A DNA stretch of 64,000 nt. Source: an uncultured Propionibacteriaceae bacterium (GTDB lineage: Bacteria > Actinomycetota > Actinomycetes > Propionibacteriales > Propionibacteriaceae). Below, piece after piece: positions 34,607-41,773 of this stretch (position 1 is the first letter of the stretch; each line of letters begins with the position of its first letter). Made by a program: the position numbers and the translations under genes. The stretch covers positions 1-64,000 of the forward strand of contig CALIWR010000023.1 of assembly GCA_938046585.1 (NCBI GenBank), read 5' to 3'. The notes below the pieces were generated by a model. That model was not told where the DNA came from. It did no database searches and saw only the letters and a list, made by a program, of their open reading frames with translations.

Positions 34607-35915
34607 CGGTGTCCTTCCTGGCCCTATCCTCTCGTGGCCCACTGACAGTTTCCGCGTCGGGCTGCCAGACCAGCAGCACTCGCTCCTCGTCAAAGTAGCG
34701 TCCGACGACGCCGCGGCGGATCCGCAGACTGTGCAGCTGGGTTAGGAGGATCTCACGGCGAGCGGCCTCATCGGGTCCGGCCGCGTTCCACCGGTCCCGT
34801 ACCGTCGCCGCGGCGAGCGGTTCACCGCCACGCTCGGTGAGGAGTCGCCGGATCAGGTACGGGTCGAGTCCCGAACGGCTGATGGTCTGTCGGCAGCGGG
34901 GACACGACAGCACGGGTTTGCCCAGGTTCGAGCCGCGGCACAGGTATACGCCGCAGTCGTTGCAGACCGCGACTCGGGACAGGAACGGGCTGGTCGCCAT
35001 CCGTTCGGTCTTCTTGCGGGCCTGCAGCGCGTCCCGGACATCGAGTAGCTGCTGGAGCCGGGTGAAATCGTCGTAGGAGATGATCGCCAGTGATGTGTCG
35101 ATTACCGGCTGGCCCTGCTCGTCGCGGACTACCGCGAAGGGATCGACCGGGCCCCCGGCGCGTCTGCGGCCGGGGTTGTACGGGCGCATCCCTGCCAGAA
35201 CTGGGTTGCGGAGCAACCCGAGTACGGTCTGCCGGTTCCATCCGGTGGCGCCGCTGGTGCGCTGCCGCTTGGGGAGCGGGGCACCCTGTTCAGTGAGCCA
35301 TCGGGCGATCGCGTTGACCGGCTTGCCGCGCAGACCCATCGCCACCGCGTCGGCCAGCCATCCGATCAGGACGGGATCTTTGACTAGCACCTGCCCGGGT
35401 CCGTTCGGACTGGGTACAGAAATATACCCGTAGGGGATGCCGCCGCCGGCGAAACGTCCGACCTTGAGTAGCTGGGAGCGCGCGGCGCGGACTCGAGCCC
35501 GCATTGCCTCGGTCTCCATTTCCCCAAACACCGCCAGCATCACCGCAAAGGCGCGGCCTTGGGGGCTGGTCATGTCGATCGGGTCATCGACGGCGACTAG
35601 CCCAGCGCCGCGGGCCTGGAGCGCCTCATCGGCGCGAAGGAAGTCGATGACCCGCCGGGCTAGACGGTCCACCTTCCAGATCACCACCGCGTCGAAGCCT
35701 TCGCAGCGCAGCAGGGACCCCCAGCCCCTGCGTTCCTCGGGCCGATTCGCAGTCGCCGAGACCCCATCGTCCACGAATTCTCCGATTACCTGCCAGCCTC
35801 GGGCTCGGGCATAGGAACGACACGATGCCAGCTGCCGGGCGATCGAGACTGATTCTTCTCTGGTCACACTCAGCCGCGCGTACAGAACGCAACGGCGATC
35901 CTGAAGATTGTTCAT
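34599..35915 (-). CDS. Large serine recombinase, first gene of the DISARM operon
   Basis: 438 residues from ATG 35915 (MNNLQDRRCVLYARLS); ATG 35933 is an alternative. The catalytic domain (10-150) has the nucleophile Ser in YARLS, DDGVSATANRPE, VVIWKVDRLARR, and FGEMETEAMRARV. The recombinase DNA-binding domain follows (GIPYGYISVP, NAIARWLTEQGAPLPK, LLRNPVLAGM), then a zinc ribbon (VCNDCGVYLC, LSCPRC). Such enzymes integrate or excise mobile elements at att sites. It is somewhat short but all domains are present. The stop overlaps the drmA start, so it heads the DISARM transcript. It is divergent from the lanthipeptide precursor array. I could not identify att sites. Confidence 0.9.
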   Translation of the reverse strand: MNNLQDRRCVLYARLSVTREESVSIARQLASCRSYARARGWQVIGEFVDDGVSATANRPEERRGWGSLLRCEGFDAVVIWKVDRLARRVIDFLRADEALQARGAGLVAVDDPIDMTSPQGRAFAVMLAVFGEMETEAMRARVRAARSQLLKVGRFAGGGIPYGYISVPSPNGPGQVLVKDPVLIGWLADAVAMGLRGKPVNAIARWLTEQGAPLPKRQRTSGATGWNRQTVLGLLRNPVLAGMRPYNPGRRRAGGPVDPFAVVRDEQGQPVIDTSLAIISYDDFTRLQQLLDVRDALQARKKTERMATSPFLSRVAVCNDCGVYLCRGSNLGKPVLSCPRCRQTISRSGLDPYLIRRLLTERGGEPLAAATVRDRWNAAGPDEAARREILLTQLHSLRIRRGVVGRYFDEERVLLVWQPDAETVSGPREDRARKDTDE

Positions 35916-36197
35916 GGTCCCAGCCTTGCTCATCGGGGTGGATTGCGACACCTCACAGTTCTTCTCCGGACTCGAGATCCCGCAGCGCCCTGAGCCGGTC
36001 GTTATGGATTCCGCCCGCCATCTGGATCCCGCTCTCGTGGTCGGCTGAAAAATCACGCCCGAGCCGTTGCTAACCAATAGCCAACAAGCTCCATAGGGAC
36101 TGGACGGAATCGGGTACACGTGCTTCAATTGAATCAAGGACGAAGCCTGAGAGAGATTCTTGGCGATCGATCCATTACATACCGCAGGGAGGCGAGA
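35916..36197. other. Divergent region between recombinase/DISARM operon and peptide array
   Basis: This 282-base stretch must hold the promoters of the leftward recombinase/DISARM operon and the rightward peptide array. TTGAAT at about 36127 is a possible -35 for the array. I see no clear operator, and the frame extending the recombinase upstream has no domain character. An att core could lie here but cannot be found without a reference genome. Confidence 0.4.
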
Positions 36198-36389
36198 ATG
36201 ACCGCAGCGACAAACGTAAGGACAGGTGCTACCTCGTCAATGGTCGGCATCCGGCTCGATTCGCTCTCACTGCAGGCCTTGGAGGTCGAGACTCCGTCCG
36301 ATCTTCAGGCATCGGGCAACAGCATCTATACCTGCGTTGCCCGCAGCGGCCTCAGCGTCTGCTGTGGCCAGGAACGCAATTACCGGTAA
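36198..36389 (+). CDS. Class III lanthipeptide precursor, divergent copy
   Basis: 63 residues with GGGAGG five bases before the ATG. It differs from the four following peptides but keeps the same plan: a leader with the LSLQ element (LDSLSLQALEVETP, residues 20-33) and a core ASGNSIYTCVARSGLSVCC. The core has S39-x2-S42-x3-C46 and then S50-x2-S53-x-C-C. In class III lanthipeptides the S-x2-S-x3-C motif becomes labionin or lanthionine after dehydration and cyclisation by a LanKC enzyme, and L-x-L-Q is the enzyme's recognition element. An internal ATG at 36240 would give a leader closer in length to the others. First gene of the array. Confidence 0.72.
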   Translation: MTAATNVRTGATSSMVGIRLDSLSLQALEVETPSDLQASGNSIYTCVARSGLSVCCGQERNYR

Positions 36390-36401
36390 GGAGGTGAGAT
36401 C

Positions 36402-36527
36402 ATGAACGATGCCCTGGGACTGCAGATCGACCTGCCTGAGCTTCCCGACGAGCAGAAGGCCTCGAAGATCAGCGTCGCCCTTTGCACTCGAAGCTACCAC
36501 AGTGGTTTCATGTGCTACGCCAAGTAG
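36402..36527 (+). CDS. Class III lanthipeptide precursor
   Basis: 41 residues. The ribosome site AAGGAGGTGA overlaps the stop of the previous precursor, so they are on one transcript. Leader MNDALGLQIDLPELPDEQK contains the LGLQ recognition element; core ASKISVALCTRSYHSGFMC has S21-x2-S24-x3-C28 and S31-x2-S34-x3-C38. These are exactly the positions seen in the next three peptides, although core side chains are different. Expected product: a small bicyclic peptide with two labionin or lanthionine rings and the tail YAK. Confidence 0.82.
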   Translation: MNDALGLQIDLPELPDEQKASKISVALCTRSYHSGFMCYAK

Positions 36528-36568
36528 ATAGCCATTCATATTCAAGACCATGAGAAGAGGTGAGATCC

Positions 36569-36694
36569 ATGACCGATGCGTTGAACCTGCAGGCTGCTGA
36601 GGGTGAGACCCCCGACGAGACCAAGGCCTCCCGCATCAGCCTGAAGTTGTGCCGTAACTCGTACGTCTCGGTGTCCGTCTGCATGGTGAAGTGA
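36569..36694 (+). CDS. Class III lanthipeptide precursor
   Basis: 41 residues, ATG preceded by GAGGTGA. Leader MTDALNLQAAEGETPDETK; core ASRISLKLCRNSYVSVSVC with S21-x2-S24-x3-C28, S31-x2-S34-x3-C38 and an extra Ser at 36, then MVK. The leader is near-identical at the DNA level to the next two copies, while the core differs freely: the mark of a diversified precursor family. Confidence 0.83.
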   Translation: MTDALNLQAAEGETPDETKASRISLKLCRNSYVSVSVCMVK

Positions 36695-36734
36695 GACTGA
36701 GAGACACCGTCTATCCCCTGAAGGAGGTGAAAAC

Positions 36735-36860
36735 ATGACCGATGCGCTGAACCTGCAGGCTGCTGAGGGTGAGACCCCCGACGAGGCCAAGGGCTCCAAC
36801 AACAGCTACTTCATCTGCCACAACTCTCGCCAGAGCAATTTCGCATGCTGGCGGCCCTGA
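36735..36860 (+). CDS. Class III lanthipeptide precursor
   Basis: 41 residues, with a perfect AAGGAGGTGA four bases before the ATG. Leader MTDALNLQAAEGETPDEAK; core GSNNSYFICHNSRQSNFACW with S21-x2-S24-x3-C28 and S31-x2-S34-x3-C38, ending RP. The leader DNA is almost identical to that of the preceding gene, pointing to recent duplication. A strong hairpin follows 65 bases downstream. Confidence 0.83.
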   Translation: MTDALNLQAAEGETPDEAKGSNNSYFICHNSRQSNFACWRP

Positions 36861-36872
36861 CCTCGAACCGAG

Positions 36873-36921
36873 GTTCTGAATACACCATTCCTGGCCAGCG
36901 CCTATAGGGCCAGCCGGTGCC
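36873..36921 (+). repeat. 3' repeat of peptide array, copy 1
   Basis: A 49-base segment starting GTTCTGAATAC and ending TAGGGCCAGCCGGTGCC, just after the fourth precursor gene. It is an imperfect repeat of 37160-37208 and can fold as CTGGCC/GGCCAG. The duplicated unit therefore includes DNA downstream of the precursor genes. Confidence 0.6.
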
Positions 36922-36925
36922 AACA

Positions 36926-36959
36926 GATTGGCCGCCGCTCCTCGGGGCGGCGGCCAATC
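36926..36959 (+). terminator. 13-bp hairpin terminator inside the peptide array
   Basis: GATTGGCCGCCGC (36926-36938) pairs perfectly with GCGGCGGCCAATC (36947-36959) around an 8-base loop. It follows the fourth precursor gene, so the fifth may be reached only by read-through or by its own promoter. Confidence 0.78.
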
Positions 36960-37034
36960 GCCATCCTATGCGCATCCAGCGCCATTTCCGGCCCGGGGTG
37001 CACTATCTCGTCTTACGAGAGGAGGTTGCGAAAG

Positions 37035-37166
37035 ATGAACGATACACTGAAGCTGCAGGCTGCTGAGGGTGAGACCCCCGACGAGACCAAGAGATCTGTT
37101 CGCAGTATCTTCAGGTGCAGGATCTCCCACGCGAGCCTCGTCATCTGCCCGGGGTTCCCGTTCTGA
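37035..37166 (+). CDS. Class III lanthipeptide precursor
   Basis: 43 residues, with GAGAGGAGG nine bases before the ATG. Leader MNDTLKLQAAEGETPDETK; core RSVRSIFRCRISHASLVICP with S21-x2-S24-x3-C28 and S31-x2-S34-x3-C38 and the tail GFPF. It is separated from the other four by a hairpin terminator and a copy of the 49-base repeat. The core is the most hydrophobic of the set at its C-terminus. Confidence 0.82.
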   Translation: MNDTLKLQAAEGETPDETKRSVRSIFRCRISHASLVICPGFPF

Positions 37167-37208
37167 GAGTACGAAATTTCTGGCTAGCTTCTAGGGCTAG
37201 TCGGTGCC
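37160..37208 (+). repeat. 3' repeat of peptide array, copy 2
   Basis: Imperfect 49-base copy of 36873-36921, beginning at the end of the fifth precursor gene and ending TAGGGCTAGTCGGTGCC. It is offset slightly in the middle and can fold as CTAGC/GCTAG. Confidence 0.58.
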
Positions 37209-37226
37209 TATCCAGCCAGCGGATGC

Positions 37227-37259
37227 CAGTGGCGCCGGTCCGGGTGACCGGCGCCACTG
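37227..37259. terminator. 14-bp hairpin between peptide array and hsp20
   Basis: CAGTGGCGCCGGTC (37227-37240) pairs perfectly with GACCGGCGCCACTG (37246-37259) around a 5-base loop. It lies between the array and the convergent hsp20 stop at 37269 and probably terminates both. It also marks the right edge of the accessory region. Confidence 0.82.
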
Positions 37260-37268
37260 AGAGTGGAC

Positions 37269-37712
37269 TCAGGAATCGGACTCGTCGCTGGCGTCGGAGT
37301 CGACCTCGCCCGCGATCGGGGTTTCGATCGGGCTGCCGTTGTGGGTGACGGCGATCTTGCGGGGCCGGGCCGCCTCGGCGACCGGGATCCGCAGGGTCAG
37401 CACTCCGTCAGCGTACGAAGCCTCGACCTTGTCCAGAGCCAGCCCGCTCCCCAGATTCAGCTGCCGGGCGAAGGTACCGGTCGGACGCTCCCGGACCAGC
37501 CACTGCTGGCCCTGGACCGCCGGGGCGTTACGGACCGCGCGGATGGTGAGGGTGCGCTCCTCGGCGTCGATGTCGATGCTGGACGGGTCGACACCGGGCA
37601 GGTCAATCGAGGCGATGAACTCATGCCCGTCGCGGACCAGGTCCAGCGGCATCGAGACGGTACGCGACATCTCGCCGAAGAGCTCACGGATAGGGTCAAA
37701 GGTACGGGGCAT
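37269..37712 (-). CDS. hsp20: Hsp20/alpha-crystallin small heat-shock protein
   Basis: 147 residues. Holdase chaperone that binds unfolding proteins in the cytoplasm. The alpha-crystallin domain spans about 30-125: ASIDLPGVDPSSIDIDAEER, TFARQLNLGSGL, ADGVLTLRIPVAE. The ATG at 37712 (MPRTFDPIRELF) has AGGAGG 5 bases upstream; a longer frame runs through the regulatory element. The tail is acidic (DSDASDESDS). A perfect CIRCE operator directly upstream means heat-inducible repression by HrcA is expected. Confidence 0.95.
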   Translation of the reverse strand: MPRTFDPIRELFGEMSRTVSMPLDLVRDGHEFIASIDLPGVDPSSIDIDAEERTLTIRAVRNAPAVQGQQWLVRERPTGTFARQLNLGSGLALDKVEASYADGVLTLRIPVAEAARPRKIAVTHNGSPIETPIAGEVDSDASDESDS

Positions 37713-37726
37713 CAGATCCTCCTTGG

Positions 37727-37753
37727 TTAGCACTCTCTGCTGGTGAGTGCTAA
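37727..37753 (-). promoter_or_regulatory. CIRCE element (HrcA operator) of hsp20
   Basis: TTAGCACTC (37727-37735), nine bases, GAGTGCTAA (37745-37753): an exact match to the CIRCE consensus, 14 bases before the hsp20 ATG. HrcA binding would block transcription or early translation at normal temperature. Confidence 0.96.
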
Positions 37754-38076
37754 CCACGGTACCCTGCCAGCAGCCTCAAACCAAGGCCTCGGACGCACAG
37801 GTGAGCCGACCCGGCTCATGTCGTGGGGACCGCATGGCGGCAGGTCGGCCAGCCGGACCGCCGCTCGGGCTATGGATCACAGCAGACCTACCCCGACCCG
37901 ATACCTGGCACCGTGGCCGGCGTCGGCAGTGATGTAAGGTGAGGCTCGCGAGGGCCTCCAGTTCTTGGTGTCGCCCGTGTCCCTTAATGGGGTTTGGGGC
38001 ATGTGGCATCCTACGCAGCACCGCATACTGAGAGGCCCTCGCCTTATCCCAGCGCCGCGAGGTCACCACCTAGCAT
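37754..38076. other. Intergenic region with long-range inverted repeat
   Basis: No gene is supportable. It contains GCGAGGGCCTC (37948-37958) and its exact complement GAGGCCCTCGC (38032-38042), which could close a stem around 73 bases. The region lies between the hsp20 promoter and the 3' end of galK, so it could be a small structured RNA or part of a terminator. Confidence 0.35.
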
Positions 38077-39231
38077 TCATCGGCTTCGGCGGGCCCCGCA
38101 GGCAGCCGTCGCCACGAAGAACCGCGGCTCGCGGTAGCCGTGTTCGACGAAAGCCCGGCGGACCGCACTCGAGGTCGCCTGCACGGCATCGGCGCCGACC
38201 AGGGCGATCGCTGATCCACCGAAACCACCACCGGTCATCCGGGCCCCCCAAGCCCCTTGCGCCAGGCAAGTGTCGACGGCCAGGTCGAGCTCGGGGCAGG
38301 AGACCTCGAAGTCGTCACGCAGCGACCGGTGCGAGCCGATCAGCTGCACTCCCAGCTGCGCCAGATCCCCGGCCCGCAGCGCGGTCACCGCATCACGGAC
38401 CCGCTGGATCTCGCTCACCACATGCCGGGCGCGGCGGCGTAGCTGCGGCTGCGGCCGCAGTGCCGCCAGCGTCTGATCAGACACCTCACGCAAGGTCCGG
38501 ACGCCCAGCAGCCGGGCAGCCTGTTCGCAGGCGGCCCGCCGGTTCCCGTACTGCCCGTCACCGAGGGCATGCGTTACCCGGGTGTCGATCACCAGCAGCG
38601 CCTGACCGTACCGGTCAAGGTCGAATGGCACCTGCTGCAGCGACTGGTCTTGGCAGTCGAGCAGCAAGGCATGCCCGGCGATGGCTCGCAGCGCCGCTGC
38701 CTGGTCCATCCCGCCAGTGGGGGCCTGAGCGATCTCATTCTCCGCCCGCTGACACCAGCCGGCCAGCTCGGCCCGGCCCTGGTCGCTGCCCAGCAGTCCT
38801 AACCCGTACAGGTCACTGGCGGCAGCCCCGACCGCCCCCTCCAGCGCCGCCGACGACGACAATCCCGCCCCGATCGGGACCGTCGAATGCACCGCCAGGT
38901 CCATCCCCGACACCGGGTACGAGGCCTGCCGTAGCGCCCAGACCACCCCGGCCGGGTAGCCGGCCCAGCCCGCCGGGACCCCTGGCGCCACCTCACCCAG
39001 ATTCACCTCGACCAGGCCCTCGCCCGCAGTAGTCACCACCCGGAGCCGCTCGTCGCCGCGGCGTCGAGCCGCCACCCAGGTCCGCTGTGGCAAGGCGACC
39101 GGCAACACCAGGCCGTCCTGGTAGTCGACATGCTCGCCGATCAGGTTCACCCGGCCTGGGGCCTCCCACACCCCCTCGGGGTCGGTGCCGAAGCTGGTAC
39201 GGAAGAGGTCCGCCGCCTGTGCGTCGCTCAT
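38077..39231 (-). CDS. galK: Galactokinase
   Basis: 384 residues. It phosphorylates galactose to galactose-1-phosphate in the Leloir pathway. GHMP-kinase motifs: PGRVNLIGEHVDYQDGLVLP near residue 25, the ATP-binding VPIGAGLSSSAALEGA near 115, and ARMTGGGFGGSAIAL near 335. I chose ATG at 39231 (MSDAQAADLF); ATG 39240 adds three residues. It is divergent from the UTP-glucose-1-phosphate uridylyltransferase-galE pair. No galT lies beside it. Confidence 0.95.
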   Translation of the reverse strand: MSDAQAADLFRTSFGTDPEGVWEAPGRVNLIGEHVDYQDGLVLPVALPQRTWVAARRRGDERLRVVTTAGEGLVEVNLGEVAPGVPAGWAGYPAGVVWALRQASYPVSGMDLAVHSTVPIGAGLSSSAALEGAVGAAASDLYGLGLLGSDQGRAELAGWCQRAENEIAQAPTGGMDQAAALRAIAGHALLLDCQDQSLQQVPFDLDRYGQALLVIDTRVTHALGDGQYGNRRAACEQAARLLGVRTLREVSDQTLAALRPQPQLRRRARHVVSEIQRVRDAVTALRAGDLAQLGVQLIGSHRSLRDDFEVSCPELDLAVDTCLAQGAWGARMTGGGFGGSAIALVGADAVQATSSAVRRAFVEHGYREPRFFVATAACGARRSR

Positions 39232-39316
39232 GCCCGTCATCCTGGCACCTGGATTCGACACTCGGGTGGCAATACCGCAGCCGCGTGGGGTCTGTGATCC
39301 CCGGTAGATTCCCGGC

Positions 39317-40681
39317 ATGAGTGCGCAAGCGTTGAGCGCGGCCCAGGCCAAGATGCGGGCTGCGGGCGTGAACGAGACCGCGGTGGCGATTTTCTCCGAC
39401 TACCACCGCCAGTTGGGGCACGGCTCCACCGGCCTGATCCCGGAGTCCGATATCGAACCGGTGTCCGGGCTGGACCGACTGGACGATCTGCCCGAGAGCG
39501 CCGACGACCGCGATGCCCTGGCCCAAACCGCGGTAATCCGGCTGAATGGCGGCCTGGGCACCTCGATGGGCCTGTCGGCAGCCAAATCGTTGCTCCCCGT
39601 TCGTGACCGGCTGAGCTTCCTGGACCTGATCGCGCGGCAGGTGCTGCGAGCCCGGGAGCGCTATCGGGTACGGCTGCCGCTGGTGCTGCTGCACTCTTTC
39701 AACACCCGCGACGATTCGTTGGCGGCGCTGGCCGGCTACGACCTCCAGGTCGGTGACTTGCCGCTCGACATGATGCAGTCGCAGGAGCCCAAACTTCTGG
39801 TCGACGACCTGTCGCCGGTGTCGTGGCCGGCCGATCCGCGGCTCGAATGGTGCCCGCCTGGGCATGGCGACATCTACCCGACCCTGCTGGAGTCAGGACT
39901 GCTGGACGCGCTGCTGGGCGAAGGTTTCCGCTACGCCTGCGTCGCCAACGCTGACAACCTGGGCGCCGCCCCGAGTGCCCGGCTAGCCGGCTGGTTCGCC
40001 CGCTGCGGCGCGGCCTTTGCCGCCGAAGTTACCCCCCGCACCCCGATGGACATCAAGGGCGGCCATCTCGCCCGGCGCCGCTCGGACGGGCGGCTGGTCC
40101 TGCGCGAATCCGCGCAGACCCCCCCCGAGGACCGGCGCTTCTTCACCGACCCGGCGGTACATCCGTACGCGAGCACCAACAACCTCTGGTTCGACCTGGG
40201 CGAACTGCGGCGCACCCTGTCCGAACGTGACGGGGTGCTGGGGTTGGCGCTGATCCGCAACCAGAAGACGGTCGACCCGCGTGACCCGGGCACGCCTGCG
40301 GTTTACCAGGTGGAGTCGGCGATGGGGGCCGCGATCGAATGCTTCGACCGGGCCACCGCGATCGTGGTTCCGCGTAGCCGCTTCGTGCCAGTGAAGTCCA
40401 CCAACGAGTTGTTGTTGCTGCGCAGTGACACGTACCGGATCGACGACGACTGGGTACCTCGGGCCGAGGTTTCCCCGCTGCCGGTGGTGTCGCTGAGCGG
40501 GGCGTACCGTCGCCTCGACGACTACCAGGCGCGGCTGCCGCAGGCTCCGTCGCTGCGTCAGGCTCGGTCGTTAACCGTCCAGGGGGACTGGAGTTTCGGG
40601 CGAGAGGTGGTGGTCGAGGGCGATGTCGTGCTCGGCCCCGAGGGTGGCTCGGTGCCCGACCGGGCCGTGCTGAAGGGATGA
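39317..40681 (+). CDS. UTP--glucose-1-phosphate uridylyltransferase (UDPGP type)
   Basis: 454 residues of the eukaryote-like UDPGP family, not the bacterial GalU family. It makes UDP-glucose, or possibly UDP-galactose, from UTP and the sugar-1-phosphate. The nucleotide-binding loop is IRLNGGLGTSMGLSAAKSL near residue 77; other family blocks are SFNTRDDS, WCPPGHGDIYPTLLESGLLD and MDIKGGHLARR. TAGATT at 39305-39310 sits 6 bases before the ATG, so the mRNA is probably leaderless. galE follows after 7 bases, forming a UDP-sugar operon. If the enzyme also accepts galactose-1-phosphate, it would substitute for the missing galT. Confidence 0.9.
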   Translation: MSAQALSAAQAKMRAAGVNETAVAIFSDYHRQLGHGSTGLIPESDIEPVSGLDRLDDLPESADDRDALAQTAVIRLNGGLGTSMGLSAAKSLLPVRDRLSFLDLIARQVLRARERYRVRLPLVLLHSFNTRDDSLAALAGYDLQVGDLPLDMMQSQEPKLLVDDLSPVSWPADPRLEWCPPGHGDIYPTLLESGLLDALLGEGFRYACVANADNLGAAPSARLAGWFARCGAAFAAEVTPRTPMDIKGGHLARRRSDGRLVLRESAQTPPEDRRFFTDPAVHPYASTNNLWFDLGELRRTLSERDGVLGLALIRNQKTVDPRDPGTPAVYQVESAMGAAIECFDRATAIVVPRSRFVPVKSTNELLLLRSDTYRIDDDWVPRAEVSPLPVVSLSGAYRRLDDYQARLPQAPSLRQARSLTVQGDWSFGREVVVEGDVVLGPEGGSVPDRAVLKG

Positions 40682-40688
40682 TGTGAGA

Positions 40689-41660
40689 ATGGGTGAAGCT
40701 TTCCTGGTCACCGGCGGCGCCGGCTACATCGGGGCGCACGTGGTACGGGCGCTCGCCGAGCATGGGCACCGGCCGGTGGTGCTGGATGACCTGTCCAGCG
40801 GGCGACGTGATTTTGTACCGGAAGCGGTGCCGCTGGTCGAGGCCTCGGTACTCGACGTCGATGCGGTTACCGAGGTCCTGCGGGCTCATTCCTGCGCTGG
40901 GGTGATCCACGTGGCCGGCTTCAAATACGCCGGGGTCTCGGTGCAGCGGCCGCTGCATACGTACCAGCAGAATGTGACCGGGACGGTCCGGCTGCTGGAG
41001 GCGATGCAGACCGTCGGGGTCACCACGATGGTTTTCTCTTCCAGCGCCTCGGTGTACGGCACGCCACAGGTCGACCTGGTCACCGAAGCCACGCCGATCG
41101 GGCCCGAATCTCCGTACGGGCAGACCAAGCTGATCGGGGAGTGGCTGCTGGCCGACCAGGCCACGGCGGTACCCGGTTTCCGACAGGTCTCGCTGCGGTA
41201 CTTCAACGTGGTCGGGTCCGGAACCGACGAGGTCTACGACACCTCCCCGCATAACCTGTTCCCGCTGGTGATCGAGGCCCTGATCGAGGGCCGCCGCCCT
41301 CACATCAACGGCGATGACTACCCGACCCCGGACGGCACCTGCGTACGGGACTACATCCACGTCGCCGACCTGGCCCATTCCCATGTGGTGGCCGCCGAGG
41401 CGTTGCTGGCCGGCCGGGAACTGCGCAGCGCGTACAACCTGGGTTCTGGTTGCGGGCTGTCGGTCCGCGAGATCATGGACGCTATGGCCCGGGTCACCGG
41501 CTACGACCTCGACCCGGCGATCAACCCGCGTCGCCCCGGGGATCCGGCCCGGATCGTGGCCGATGCTACGGCCGCCGCCGCGGATCTGGACTGGAAGATG
41601 CGTTACACGATCGACGAGATGGTCGCCTCGGCTTGGTCGGCCCGCCGGGCCCACCTGTGA
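40689..41660 (+). CDS. galE: UDP-glucose 4-epimerase
   Basis: 323 residues. It interconverts UDP-galactose and UDP-glucose. Short-chain dehydrogenase fold with NAD-binding LVTGGAGYIGAHVV at the N-terminus, the catalytic Ser in SSSASVYG near residue 120 and the Tyr/Lys pair YGQTK near 143. RPGDPARIVAD near the C-terminus is typical. GTG at 40683 could add two residues. It follows the UTP-glucose-1-phosphate uridylyltransferase gene in the same operon and is ended by a clear hairpin. Confidence 0.95.
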   Translation: MGEAFLVTGGAGYIGAHVVRALAEHGHRPVVLDDLSSGRRDFVPEAVPLVEASVLDVDAVTEVLRAHSCAGVIHVAGFKYAGVSVQRPLHTYQQNVTGTVRLLEAMQTVGVTTMVFSSSASVYGTPQVDLVTEATPIGPESPYGQTKLIGEWLLADQATAVPGFRQVSLRYFNVVGSGTDEVYDTSPHNLFPLVIEALIEGRRPHINGDDYPTPDGTCVRDYIHVADLAHSHVVAAEALLAGRELRSAYNLGSGCGLSVREIMDAMARVTGYDLDPAINPRRPGDPARIVADATAAAADLDWKMRYTIDEMVASAWSARRAHL

Positions 41661-41680
41661 CCCGGCCTTGAACACCACGA

Positions 41681-41708
41681 ATGGCCCCGCCGCAAGCAGC
41701 GGGGCCAT
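41681..41708. terminator. Hairpin terminator between galE and ald
   Basis: ATGGCCCCGC (41681-41690) pairs with GCGGGGCCAT (41699-41708), a 10-bp stem with an 8-base loop, 21 bases after the galE stop and facing the convergent ald gene. Confidence 0.78.
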
Positions 41709-41773
41709 CCAGCCGTGGTGTGTCGGTTTCCCACGGCGCATCCCGAGCGTTGGGCCCGGGAGATCAGGTGTGG

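Noticed and set aside
36267..36923. Minus-strand small frames opposite the peptide array
   Set aside because: They are antisense shadows without ribosome sites; their similarity to each other only reflects the repeated leaders on the plus strand.
28184..37166. DISARM methyltransferase or LanKC hidden in other frames
   Set aside because: Neither SAM-dependent methylase motifs nor a kinase/cyclase pair appear in any long frame of the region.
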